DNA of 64,000 nt, taken from the NCBI GenBank assembly GCA_020740775.1, contig JAHEWK010000013.1:1612001-1676000 (forward strand). Direction: 5' to 3'. The position numbers and the translations under genes were made by a program. Source of the stretch: Ilyonectria destructans (Eukaryota; Ascomycota; Sordariomycetes; Hypocreales; Nectriaceae). Shown one piece after another: positions 33,366 through 44,458 of this stretch. Below the pieces are notes generated by a model. It saw nothing but the letters and a program-made list of their open reading frames with translations. It had not been told where the DNA came from and ran no database searches. How positions within the stretch are numbered: position 1 is the stretch's first letter; each line of letters begins with the position of its first letter.

Positions 33366-35186
33366 ATGGGTCAGTGGTGGGTTGACTCCCGGATCGAATC
33401 CACCGTCACCCGGCCCTACGTCCTAAGCCAGCTTCTCCCCGATGAGATCGAGCAGCTAGACCGGCCCGTGGGCTTTGGCAGCGAGGACTTGACCGAGCGA
33501 ACCTACTGGGACAGCATCCACCATGATGCCCCTCGCCTCTTTCTCATCCTCGTCGACCTCGGCGTGCCGGACCAAATCTTCGGAGTCATCGATGACGGGT
33601 GGGACGATGCCGAGCTGCCAATTGCTCTCGAGGACATCGATCGCCTACAGTTGGCGCCGGCGCGCGACGACCGCATGGATCGCAAATTCTACCAACGCCA
33701 GTTTCACTATCTTCTAAAGCCCCTGCAGCGCGGCAGCCACCAGGTCTACACAGAGCACGAAGTTGTGCCCCTCGATGTTATCGAACGCCCTCCCCTGACG
33801 GCCCACAAGTCTCATGTGATCGAAAAGGTGAGACTTCCAAATGCCACAGGATCAGTCTTCTGCCGCCGGAAATACCCCCTCGGCACAGGACCCGGAGCCA
33901 TGCCCAACTCAGACTTTCTCGAAGCCATCCAGGGCATCAAGGGTCTCCAGAACGAGCACATGGTCTCGTACTGGGCATCGTATACCCAGCACGGATTTGG
34001 CTATGTCCTCTTCACCCCACCAAATGACTTTACCCTCAAGTCATTCCTCGCAACGACGCCGTCTTCGTTCAAAAGCCTCGCCAAAAAGGATCGGAGAGAA
34101 CTCGTCCTAAACTGGATCCTGTGTCTGGTTGACACCTTATGTTACCTCCACAGCAAGAGCCGCGCCCACTCTTGCATCAAGCCCTCTACCATCCTCTTCA
34201 CCAACCAAAATCACATCTTCTTCTCCGACTCCACACGCCTGACACCCGACGGCATGCTCCATCACACCGACAAGGCATCATTTGACCGTGAACGCTATGA
34301 TTACGCTGCCCCTGAACAATGGTTCCGACCTACCGGGCCCTCGAGCCCACCGGGGAGGTTCATGAACCTAGGATCCCCTTCCACTCCCCCGGATGACGGC
34401 GGCTTCAACATCATCCGAAGTCACGACCTCTCTACTTCCCCAAATGGCATGATCCTTGCGCCAAACCCACAACAAAGCCTACAACAGGCCGATATTTTCT
34501 CCCTCGGATGCATTATTCTAGAGCTCCTATCCTTCCTAGTGAAGCGATCAACGAGCAAATTTGCTACCTTTCGATCTGCCAAGCACAAGACTGCAGGGCG
34601 AGGTGGCGCGGTCCTCGATACCTCGTTTCACAAGAACCTAGGTCAGGTTGAGGCTTGGATGTCCAACTTGGCCAAGGAAGCATCAAGAAAAGTGTCAGAC
34701 AAGGACGGCGCTCACGTCTTTCGAGGTGTAACTCCGATACTGCATGTCGTCACGGGCATGCTCTCAGCCAACCCATACGACAGACCGCCGGCCATTGAGG
34801 TACAACAACGCATCTATCAGATTTTGACAGAGGTGTGTGGCACTGCAGAGCCGCATTGTGTGCACCAATATTCTCACGAGCTCGACTACGCACTTGGACG
34901 GATGCACATTCAAGCTCCCGGAGATGCCATGATGGCTAGACTAAACCGAGCCAGTCTTGGATACGGGACCCCACGGACATTCCAGCACAGCCGCAACAGT
35001 AGCAGCGGCGGATACTCCCAAACGAGTCGCACGACGGCTAGCAGCGAGGCAGAAATTGATGGCACATACAACCCAGGCCCATCAAGTCCACAACGGATCA
35101 GGCCACAACCGTCGTGGCCCCGAAACCCGGGCTACATGGTCAATCCGGCCTTGAACCAGGGTTCACTATATGCGACAGGCCCATGA
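33366..35186 (+). CDS. Protein-kinase-fold protein with degenerate catalytic motifs (predicted pseudokinase)
   Basis: A single exon of 606 residues starts at the ATG at 33366 (MGQWWVDSRIESTVTRPY). Residues 1-155 form a charged N-terminal domain with no recognised family. Residues about 158-495 follow a kinase fold: FCRRKYPLG in the position of the VAIK strand, LQNEHMVSYWASYTQHGFGY, CLVDTLCYLHSK, then the catalytic-loop equivalent AHSCIKPSTILF (residues 267-278). Where active kinases have His-Arg-Asp it reads His-Ser-Cys, and the DFG equivalent is Asp-Ser-Thr (288-290). APEQW, then LQQADIFSLGCIILELLSFL and a final NPYDRPPAIEVQQRI helix complete the C-lobe. The loss of the catalytic Asp argues for a scaffold or regulatory role rather than phosphotransfer. 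The last 110 residues are Ser/Pro/Arg-rich and disordered. No close named homologue is recognised. Confidence 0.8.
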   Translation: MGQWWVDSRIESTVTRPYVLSQLLPDEIEQLDRPVGFGSEDLTERTYWDSIHHDAPRLFLILVDLGVPDQIFGVIDDGWDDAELPIALEDIDRLQLAPARDDRMDRKFYQRQFHYLLKPLQRGSHQVYTEHEVVPLDVIERPPLTAHKSHVIEKVRLPNATGSVFCRRKYPLGTGPGAMPNSDFLEAIQGIKGLQNEHMVSYWASYTQHGFGYVLFTPPNDFTLKSFLATTPSSFKSLAKKDRRELVLNWILCLVDTLCYLHSKSRAHSCIKPSTILFTNQNHIFFSDSTRLTPDGMLHHTDKASFDRERYDYAAPEQWFRPTGPSSPPGRFMNLGSPSTPPDDGGFNIIRSHDLSTSPNGMILAPNPQQSLQQADIFSLGCIILELLSFLVKRSTSKFATFRSAKHKTAGRGGAVLDTSFHKNLGQVEAWMSNLAKEASRKVSDKDGAHVFRGVTPILHVVTGMLSANPYDRPPAIEVQQRIYQILTEVCGTAEPHCVHQYSHELDYALGRMHIQAPGDAMMARLNRASLGYGTPRTFQHSRNSSSGGYSQTSRTTASSEAEIDGTYNPGPSSPQRIRPQPSWPRNPGYMVNPALNQGSLYATGP

Positions 35187-36317
35187 TTGGCTGGATTGTC
35201 TTGGGCTACCACCGAGTCAACGATTATTATGTTTTGTCATATGAGCTTATGATGAATGTACTGGATGAGCGCGGGTCAGGTGTTGGGATTTTACTTTGGT
35301 TCTGATTGGGCTTTGGTGGTGCGGGCTTTTTGCACTTCAAGCAGGAAATTTAACTGGGCTTGTTCATTAACAACTAACGCATGGTTATTCACGGGCTGGG
35401 GATGAGGCATCTGCTTTCTACTGCTGAGGCATGGCGGGTATGGGATGTATCATCAATAACGGTCAGCCTACAGGCACTCTGATGACGAGACGAAATTGGC
35501 CATACGGCATAAGTGCTATTTGTAGGATAACGACAAGTAATGAACCAAGACTATTTTTGAGCACGACGGAGGTAAAATGTGTTGTAAGAAGTTCCCTGAT
35601 TGAATTGTCCAATGAGGAGAGAGGCATGTTGGTTAGTGACGTAACGTAATATTCCGAGGCTTATTGCAACATGCCATGCTGGTACGTAGACGCCAAACAA
35701 ACAGGAAGACAATGCTTTAGAATATCAGACTCGTAGACGGCATTAATGGGATCGTGGCAAATGAGTGACATATCAATTACATACCTTCCTTCACCAGCAC
35801 AGCCACCTCGAAAAATTGCGTAGCGCCTTTCACGATCCCAACACAAGGGTCCTGCTGCGACCAACGCACACGCCAATGGCTAAGTTGGCGCTAAACACGC
35901 CCAGGCCCTTCTAAACCCTGTCTCTAGCGCCTTGCAGAACATCACCCCGCATCGCGGTAGTGGAGGGGAGAGCCGATTCTCCCACTTTCACGGCCCCACC
36001 TTGCCGGTGGCAGATGCGCTCGAAATGACTGTTGATGGGTTCTACGTCGTGTTTCATGTATCAATTGAATTGGCATCCGCTTTCCTTGGGGTTGGGGAAT
36101 AGCTGGACCATTTTCCAGATATTAGAAGAGCATGATTAGGCAGATTGCGAACATGTATCACCGTACAGTTGGCGGAGAGCCAGCCTTTTCAACTGTCCCG
36201 GTAGTATCTGCACAACGACAACCTGATCAATGCTCCCGAATTGCGAAATGTCCTCGATCGGGAGGCTCAATTACATAGAAACACTAGCTCGGAAGTGAAA
36301 TGATGCTGAGTGTCCTC

Positions 36318-36717
36318 GCCCATGCTCTGACGAGACCCGTGTCACCGTCGATGATATCTCGACCACTCTATCGAAGACATACCGAAGATGGAAGAAAAAC
36401 TCTGTCACTTTTGCCATTGTCGCCGGCTATTAGGCCATCAGCACTAGATACCCAAGTCTCCCCTTGTCCTAAGAGAACGGCCGTCTTAAACTCTTGGGGG
36501 TTGCCGGCTGCATACTTGCACCAGAGAGCATCGCCCTCCACCAGTTCGGCTTCAAGGACATTCAGGACATCTCACCAGGCCGTTTGCATCAATAAGGCGG
36601 CAAGCCCCTGTTCCAACAGGTGTCTGGCAAGCTAACCTACGCTCCCGGCCTCGAGTATGTTTACTTTGTCCAACCCGACACTGTGATGGACGACATCTTG
36701 ATCCACCAAAGCTGAAA
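36318..36717 (+). pseudogene. Possible degraded coding relic, family unknown
   Basis: In one frame the plus strand gives DISTTLSKTYRRWKKNSV, a TAG, LKLLGVAGCILAPESIALHQ, FGFKDIQDISPGRLHQ, a TAA, then after a one-base shift KLTYAPGLEYVYFVQPDTVM and a stop. The pieces have natural protein composition but are broken by stops and a frame change. I do not recognise the family. This may be chance. Confidence 0.25.
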
Positions 36718-38483
36718 AACCAGAGACCCAAACTGGCCGAAAACATGAAGGAGATTCCTGGAGAAGATGGCGTCGCAGAAATCGACGTCAGTCTCATAAA
36801 CCTCCAACACCGCCGTCGTCGCCGTGTCTGAGAGACTGGGCAAACCTCCTCTCGCGGATTTATCAAAAAGCGGCACGTTTACTGCGCTTTCATTCTGCCT
36901 CGACACAGACGCGGGTGGAGAATATCTGCCATAATTCAGGACAATATAGTCGAGTTCGCTGGACGGGTTGTCTGTCTCGTCTGTCTCATGTTGCCTCAAT
37001 CGTCCATGGTAAGCAAGGATTGCGCGTGGCGCGAGAGGTTGGAGTCGAGAGGACCTCTTATGCTATCCTCTTATGCTATGCTCGCCGCCCATCACACACC
37101 CTCATATGGCAAGTCTTTTCAGAGTTTTCGGATCTGATATCATGGTTAACTTTCGTCAAGTACGGCATCGATCTGTCAGCTAGCGGAACTCATCCCGAAT
37201 GGCAAGACAATATAAGAAGTCACCAAGCACAATACCAACCAAGTCGTCTATCAGGCGGCTTACACGGAAGCCTCTCTCGAATGTCTTATAAAGGATTTCG
37301 CGTTGATGTATCCAATGGTGAGTATAAGCCGGAGGTTCTATGATGGCTCCTTGAGCACTTCAAAGAGAAATGAGGAACGAAGAGAAATCTGACTGAAGTT
37401 GACGGCTGGGCTCCCTCTATGACCGGGAACGGTGGCCCCTTGAGTACTGTGCCCTCTGTCAAGGAAGACGAGCAGAACACTGTGCGCTGCGGCTTCACGA
37501 ACAGCGCAGACGTTGGGGATGTGTTGGCTCTCATTGACAACCCATAGGAGCATACTAGTCCGAGTGTTTAGCATTCACAATTTGACTGACTCATGGAACG
37601 ATACATAGGTGCATGAGTCAAACACTAGATTGACAACGACCGTTGTCGAAGGCGAGAACAGAGAATCCGCTTGGTGGAATCCGATTTCCAGTATACTCTA
37701 GAGATTTTGGCACGCGAGCGCGCGTCGCATCTAGGCATGGGATGTTGGCGATCTGGTTATTATTAGACTCATTGGGATACCAAGGCCTGATACCGTCATA
37801 AGTGGGAATTGACGTAGACGGAAAGGCATTGATACATTGTTGAAACGGGGCTGACGTCTTGTTTGCCACGAAATTAGAAACATGCAAAGTTTTATGGCAG
37901 CCCACGAGCTTTATTTGGCAGTTGAGTCTGTGCTTCAAAGGGGGGTTTTTAGTGAGGAATGTTGGAATCGTGAAACGACCAGGGTCCTCGTGACCGCCTA
38001 TGGTTGTGGGCTGGATGGATCTTGGATCGAGTGGAGGAAATGTCGTGGGGGGATGCCAGACCTCCCATACGCATTGACAGATTTTCGCCATATCTGTGAG
38101 GTCTAGTCCATGTGCCATGTGCGCCAAGTCACAGAGATAGTGAGAGAATCCGGACGAGTTTATCTTCAAGGTGAACACCACCATCAGTAATTACTTGCCT
38201 CGTGACGTGCCACCCTTGGAGGCGCGAGCGAATCCTAGGCATGAGGAGGAGTGGAGAGTTTCCCAAAGCGGTAGTTCTTATCTACCGATGTGTGAGGAGG
38301 ACGGTCAGGGTAAGGCGCGTAGCTTAGCTTGGCGAGAGGTGACAGGATGGGCGAAGCGAGGAGGCAACCTAACTGACGAAGTACAGGCTGCTGCTAAAGT
38401 TGGAGTAGCTGAGCTGGAGCTGGAGCTCTGGTGTGGCGACGGATGCTGTGGCGGGAGTCTGGATGGCCTCGACTGACTGGCTG

Positions 38484-38537
38484 GACTGGTTGACTGGTTG
38501 ACTGGTTGACTGGTTGACTGGTTGACTGGTTGACTGG
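38484..38537. repeat. Microsatellite, 8-bp unit GACTGGTT
   Basis: Nearly seven perfect copies of GACTGGTT in a row over 54 bp, with partial degenerate copies just before (GACTGACTGGCTG). The perfection suggests active slippage. Confidence 0.95.
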
Positions 38538-40491
38538 GCCGCATTGCATTGCTGGAACGCGTACGTCATCTCCACTGAGGCGGACCGATATGGGTGGGAA
38601 TGCTGTGGGGGAGGCCCGGGTGAGTGAGTGGTGGAGAGCTCGCTGTGGCCCAGGCCTGGTCGGCGGCCTTCTGTCTTGGCTGCCCCGGGCCGCTGTAGGT
38701 TGTACATAGTACGGAGCATATCCACTCACTGTAGCGGTAATCGCGCAGACAACAGGCACGGGGGTCGGGCGTGGGCGAGTCAGTGCAAGTGGGTGGTGGA
38801 TAGAGGTAGACTGGCCGAAAGAGTCGGGGGCATGCCATGTACCCGGCGGATGGAGAGAATGAGATGAAGGTCGGCGATGTCTGAGCGCGGCGAGGGGATT
38901 GGAGATGCGTCACCCCAGGCCAGATGCGCAGATTGGAGTGCAGTATGCAGAGTAGGCAGACCGGGGAGGAGGCTTCATTTCCTTGGGACTTCTGGGACCT
39001 CTGGGACTTTTCGTCGGTAGTGGTCCTGGTAGTTGTGATAATGCTGCTACTTGCTGACCAGTGCAGCCGTCATCAATCTGCACGCATGCAGCAGGATCAG
39101 GATCGGCCTTGATCCCACAAGGCGGCCGTTTCGTCAGCCCAGCCCAGCCCTGTCCAGCCGCAGGACTTCTGTACTCTCAAAGTACAAAATGTACATCGTG
39201 TACTTTGTTCCAATGCATCAACTGGGTGAGGTACCTACAGTACACGCGACCGTACTGTGCAGTTTACACCGCCCCGCCTAGCTCGAGCCTCCTGGGGCTG
39301 GGGGACCAGAGGTATTACGAACCCGCCATTCAAAAGGTGCAGTCTGCCGGTCGATACGAATTTCTCGTGATGCAACGCCAGCCGCGCAGCTGCCAAACTG
39401 CCCGCCCATGACACGGTACTTTTATTTTAGGGTGTGGTTTTTGGGTGCCTGCAAGCGTTTGCCGAGCGCCGCACGCAAAGCAGGGAAAACCGGCCGACTG
39501 ACACGCGGCGCAGCCAATCAGCGGGCGCGCGCAGAGGGGGTTCGGCCCACCTTTACAGCCTGTAATCAAGGCACAGGCCCCAGAGGCGAGAGAGGCGAGA
39601 GGAGGCAGAAAGAAAAAAAAAAGGACGCTGCTCCCAGTAAGGCTAGGTACCTACGTAAGGCCATGAATGTACCCTCCTCCCGCACCAAGGTACCTCCTAT
39701 TCCCTGGAGAATGGATCCATCCGCTCTGCATCGCATCCATGGATGGGCGGAGAGGGAGGGGAGGGAGAGATTGGGGGCATGTTTTTTCTGATTTAGATGG
39801 TGGACCAACCAACCAGCAGACCCGTTTATTATCTCCCGGGTTCCTGTCTGTCTTTCCCCTTCTGACTCTGGTTTTCCCTCTGCCTCGTCCCGTTTCATTC
39901 ACTCTTCCACCAGCGCGCGAATCCTCCAAGGACGAAGAAGAAAAGAAAGGAAAAAAAGAAGGGACCGGGGAAGGAAGCAGGATCCGATCTCTCAGCCACC
40001 CTCGTTCGTCGTCAGTCTGCGGTAACTAGCTTTTTTGCTTCCCAAGTTGCTTGCGCGGCCGAAGCCGTCTCTTTCGTTTCGATTTTTCTTTCCCGCGCGC
40101 GCGCCTGGCCGCATTGGTCGCATATTCCCCTGGACTCGTCATCAAGCACCACCACCACCACTACTACTACAACCCACTCAAGCAGCCCACTGCCACCACC
40201 ATCCCTCTCACTGTCGTTTCCGATCTGGACCAGCTTCTGTCCGAGCTGAGCAGGGCCTCAGTCGCGAACCCCGTCTCGCCCTCTCGCCGCTCCGCCAAAT
40301 ACTTGATCGTCGCAGCTTGCGCAATTTTTAGACAATCCAGCCATTGCGAAGCTTTTCTTGCTGTCCGCCCCCGAAGCTACCTGACTCGCCAGCGAGCTCA
40401 CTTACACTTACACGCCTCCGCCCGCGCAAATCTTCACCTGGCCTCATCTCGTCGCATCCCCCTCACAGCAACGACGACGACAACAACAGCA

Positions 40492-41060
40492 ATGCGACCG
40501 GCTTCCACATCGGCATTGCGCTTCGGCGCGCTGCTCTGCATCCTCGCCTCCGTCGCTCTCGCCCTCGCGCCGAACCCAGTCCACGTCTCTGGCAACAGGG
40601 CGCTCGTGGCCGATGCCTCAGCTTTCGTCTCCAACGGTATGTCCAAGACACCTTGTCTCACCTGATCCAGCTGCCCACGTTCTTGGCACTGACGACATGA
40701 CCAGGAATCGCATCCCAATTACCCCCACAGGACCGCCGTCTGGTCACGTCAGACGATCGCGACTCAGCACCTCGCTTAGTGGAGAAGCTGTCTCCCAGCA
40801 CCTTCAGCGTCTCCCCCATCGAGGCTGCGTCGTTCAATGTCAAGGCCGTTGCTCATGTCGGCATCAACATCCTCCTCGACTTGGCCTCCTCTAATAGTCT
40901 CGTTGGCTACCTAATCGGCAATGAGACGACTACCTTCCCCAAGTCCGATTCCACTGACGACGTCGTCAAGGACGGCAGCGCGGCATCAGGTCGACGACAG
41001 ATCACTGGCATGAGCGTCGCCCTCGTCATTGTCATGATCTTCTTCGCTGTCTGGATGTAA
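40492..41060 (+). CDS. Small secretory-pathway protein with C-terminal hydrophobic anchor
   Basis: Exons 40492-40636 and 40705-41060 give 166 residues. The 68-nt intron (GTATGT donor, CTGAC branch, ACCAG acceptor) splits a Gly codon and joins SAFVSNG|IASQLPPQDRR. The N-terminus is a clear signal peptide (STSALRFGALLCILASVALA), with cleavage probably near residues 24-28. The C-terminus is a hydrophobic stretch preceded by Arg-Arg (SGRRQITGMSVALVIVMIFF, then AVWM). This could be either a GPI-attachment signal or a simple membrane anchor. Between them lies a short region (AASFNVKAVAHVGINILLDL, then NSLVGYLIGN) with one potential N-glycosylation site (NET) and no cysteine-rich domain. No family recognised. 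It is preceded by a long C/T-rich leader and is convergent with the Cys-rich gene at 41630-42519. Confidence 0.72.
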
Positions 41061-41629
41061 ATCCCTTCAGACCTCTTTTTCTTTTCAATTTTTTTCTCTT
41101 TTTCTTTAAAGATACCCACCGTCCCGCGGTTCATACGGGCTGGAACGCTGGCGACGGCTTCAACTTTACATATACGCATTTAGACCTCATGTATATTCCC
41201 TCTGGATATACACTTTACGGCACCGACGACACAGACGTCTTGGATATACGCTCCTGAAGCAACCCTCTTCATCTTGCTCATTGATGGGACCGGGACATGG
41301 CTGTGGTGTCCTGGGCGAACGGATGCATCACACATACAGAATACGGACATACCCTTCTTGATGGCGGGTGTAATGACGATAATGGATGGGCATGTGAATG
41401 ATGACAACATTGTTGGATGATTGAATTTGGAACGAGGGGTGCATCCCCTCACAATGGATTGCATGACTGATCACTGCAATGATCACAATAGATAGAGCCC
41501 AGTCAAAGACGGGCCGGAATTGTCAATATAGGGTCGCACTGCGGCTCACATTGAACATTCATTCTCTGATCTCATCTCCTGCGCTACAAAAAAAAAAAAC
41601 ATGCCTGAGTAATGTTGTACTAACGCATC
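41061..41629. other. Convergent intergenic region between two small membrane/secreted protein genes
   Basis: 569 bp with a T-rich run soon after the 40492-41060 gene (TTTTTCTTTTCAATTTTTTTC) and an A12 run near 41588-41600, compatible with two opposing 3' ends. No gene is seen. Confidence 0.45.
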
Positions 41630-42519
41630 TCATGAGTTGAGAGTGAACAAGGGGACGGTTATTGCAAATACCAAAGCCATGGTCGAGCCACGCAACATGG
41701 AAAGCTCATGGCACCCGTTCGACTCGACAACTCCAACTTCCCCAATCTTGACACCCGTGTAGGTAGTCCTACCACTCGTCGTAGAAACTCCCTCCTGCAC
41801 CCGCAAGTTCGCATTCACGCTAGCAGCCGTCGCGTCTAACCCGTCAAGACTCGACTCTCCTTGACCAACTATTTGTCCCGCAAAACTCGTTGACCAGTCC
41901 ACCTTTACGAGGCACCCGTCCGGAGAACACGTCGTGCCCTCGGCGCAGCATCCGCCGCCAAGTTCTCTGTCGCACTGCGTTGTGTTTGCGACACATTGTG
42001 GAACCTGATCTTCCGAGGCGATACAATCGTCCGAGTCGGCGCAGCAGTATATTCCCGAAGGCGACCATTCCGTCTCGTAGCAAACTTTCATGAGCGGGCA
42101 ACAAAATCCCTATGGCCATCAGCAAAACGCCCTCGAGCGTCAATTTGAGGTATTACCGGCTTTGAGTAGGCCTGGCAGTCATGCAGCTGGTCTCCGCAGG
42201 CGTGAAATGGCGGGCGGTACGATATTGCCATCCTGTCCTCGTTTCCGAGTGCCTTGAGCTTCGCCGAACCGGTCATGTTCTGCTTCGCATTTCCTGCGTT
42301 TTCCCAGTCGAGGCTTGTACCTCCAGCGATGTACACGACGGCCACAACGATGACGGTGAGGATGGCGATGCAGAGCGTGCCCATGGTGATGTAGCGGATT
42401 CGATGATCGTAGTGGTGGTCACTCTTACCCCAGGGGGTTCTAGTATGTGTCTGGCATTGCGATTTGTTGACCATGGTTATAGGGCGATAGGTTGTAGATA
42501 GGGGCATGTTCAGTATCAT
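41630..42519 (-). CDS. Type II membrane protein with extracellular Cys-rich domain, family unknown
   Basis: Exons on the minus strand: 42519-42157 and 42109-41630, giving 280 residues. The 47-nt intron (GTAATA donor, GCTGATGG near the branch, CCATAG acceptor) joins CQAYSKP|GFCCPLMKVC in phase 0. A 42-residue polar N-terminus precedes one strong membrane helix (about residues 43-66, TMGTLCIAILTVIVVAVVYI). Then comes a lumenal/extracellular part with NMT (Asn81) and a run of cysteines spaced as in small secreted Cys-rich modules (CGDQLHDC, GFCCP, GIYCCADSDDC, GGGCCAEGTTC). The C-terminus ends with a hydrophobic stretch (GSTMALVFAITVPLFTLNS) that resembles a GPI signal. Both ends being hydrophobic is unusual. 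Start choice among Met at 42519, 42507 and 42474 is uncertain. The last has the best initiation context. Confidence 0.7.
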
Positions 42520-44458
42520 GGGTTCTAGAGATTTCGAGCCGCCTTGTGGAGGCGAACAACGCAACACCCATGTTGCATGGAGGTAGAGGATATGTATTTC
42601 TGGGTGGGAAGGAGCGTTCGCGTGAGTCGTAACCGACTGCCTTCTGTGATAGCGCGATCATACTAAATCTAGGTGTCTATGGACGTTTGCTCAAAACAGG
42701 TGAAGTAAAAAAAATCCCATGAACCTCCATCTTAAATCTGGTGTTCGTGAGATGATCAATGTCGACCCCATGTCAGGAAGTCGTCATCCAAAACCATCAG
42801 AGGAGCAGTGGGAGGCCTCGTATTCCGCCTGAGTGATGAGGACCAATGATGAAAGCAGAAAACACTTATCTCCATGACGGAATGAACTCAAATTCGAGAG
42901 TTTATTCCAAAGTGGCTGTTCGGAGTCAAGTTATCCTACAACTCTATCCTCAAACCGACCGACCAAATCAACAGTCCATCCGAGACCCCGATGCCAGAGT
43001 CGGCATGGTTTCCCAAAGGCGTGGAAGGCTAGAACAGCATCTTCATTGACAACTTCGTTCTAGGCAGTCCCCACACAGTACTACATGCGGCCGAACAACG
43101 GGGCAATAAGGGCCTGACAGAAGCTCTCCCCTAGAAATTAGAAACAGACAAAACAGTACTCTATAGTGTACCTGGTTAACAGTACCTAACTAAAACCTCA
43201 ATTTTAGGAGAATAAGAACTAAACTTTATACATCACGTAGGTACTGAGTAATAAAGGTCTAAGGGGTCCATCAGGTACTGAAAGACACTACCACGTACTG
43301 TGCTATGCTGTACCGTCAGTACGTAGGTACCTAAACCTTGAGAACTTGTCACACTTGCGCCAGTCTTCGTAGACTCAGACGTATCTATGTATAATAAGTG
43401 GGCCTCTAATGTGGTCATCAAGGAACGCTCGGCAGGCAACCTTCCCCACGGAGACTCCACGCACTTGGTCTGGCCATTGGGCAACGCTTTCCCGTTCCTA
43501 GAGATCTGTTCCTGCAATGGTTCATGGTTGGATGTAAACAGGGAAGCCCAGGTCATGCCATGCCAAGTCAAAAACCGACTGCATTTCTGTACGGCTTGAT
43601 GCAGGTGGAGTGCTAGTTAAAGCAAATGCCTGTCTGCAGGAAGTGGGAAGAGGGGGACTGCTTTTATTCTATTGCTTCTCCAACCCGCTTCAATGCTTTT
43701 GGTGGCTCAAGTGATTGTGATTCACTTGCTGCCCAGATCAAGGTGTACCGTCTTCCAGCCGGCATTCGGGAGCTATGGCCACCGTGACGAACAATGAGCT
43801 CCAACAACACGCGTTTAATGCAGAAGTGGAAAGCCACATGGTCCAGATCAAATAGTGGATTTGGATACTCAGGCTCATGCTACGTCATCAACATCGAATT
43901 CTAGACTGATTTGATGGTATTGTTTTGGGGATCATTAAACATTCGACGGCTGGATTGAGTGTTCTCAGCCAACCAACGGTCGCCCGCGCGTCTGGCGCAC
44001 TTGGGAGTGATTGCCGTTTTGGGACCTTGTCGGCACTGATACCCGCCGACCACCGCCATGGCTTCAAACCACGTGCAAGCTTGCAACGATTGCTCTGGTC
44101 CAAGATAACGATAGTGGCTTCAAACAAGCAAAAAAAGACAATTGGACCAAAGAATTGATATCCAACCGCCTCCTAGAAGCAATAGACGTCCTCAGCGCCG
44201 CCGTTTCTGCCTTTTCCCGGCGCCAATAAATTTTGACCGATTTCGCCGTGCCGATTGTGTATCTCAGCCATCTGAGTTTTGGGGCAAGAAATAAGGGCAG
44301 TCGGTCGGACTGACTCAGCAAATTTTCTCCCGGACCTCATCATCCCGCCTCACGAAGACGACGCCCGCCGCCGTCGCTGCTGCTGCTGCTGCGCTGAATT
44401 GCCCTTCCCGTTCCACGATCTTCGCGTTGTGCCTGGCTTATGTCCTAACGACGCCGTC
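42520..44458. other. Gene-free region with dispersed repeat copy 3; upstream of the Tbf1-like gene
   Basis: 1.9 kb without a supported gene. Dispersed repeat copy 3 lies at 43195-43372. The last about 150 bp before 44459 is C/T-rich with a CTGCTGCTGCTGCTG run (near 44380-44395) and is probably promoter and leader. Confidence 0.45.
43195..43372 (+). repeat. Dispersed degenerate repeat, copy 3
   Basis: Aligns with 2350-2538 and 17776-17940. Best blocks: ACCTCAATTTTAGGAGA, ATAAGAACTAAACTTTAT, CACGTAGGTACTGAG, GGTCTAAGGGG, CTGTGCTATGCTGTA, GTACGTAGGTACCTA and CTTGTCACACTTGCGCCAGTCTTCGTAG. Flanking GTACCTA sequences on both sides could be eroded terminal inverted repeats. Confidence 0.65.

Larger units (their letters stand above)
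35187..40491. other. 5.3 kb gene-poor stretch
   Basis: No intact gene is recognised. It holds a possible degraded coding relic (36318-36717) and an 8-bp microsatellite (38484-38537). The region from about 39550 to 40491 has A-rich runs and C/T-rich tracts that look like the promoter and leader of the gene starting at 40492. A 188-codon minus-strand frame (37618-38184) has an ATG but no recognisable feature. Confidence 0.4.

Noticed and set aside
37618..38184. 188-codon minus-strand open frame with ATG
   Set aside because: No domain, signal peptide, homologous feel or splice context. Kept out for lack of support, although it is the best remaining candidate in that stretch.
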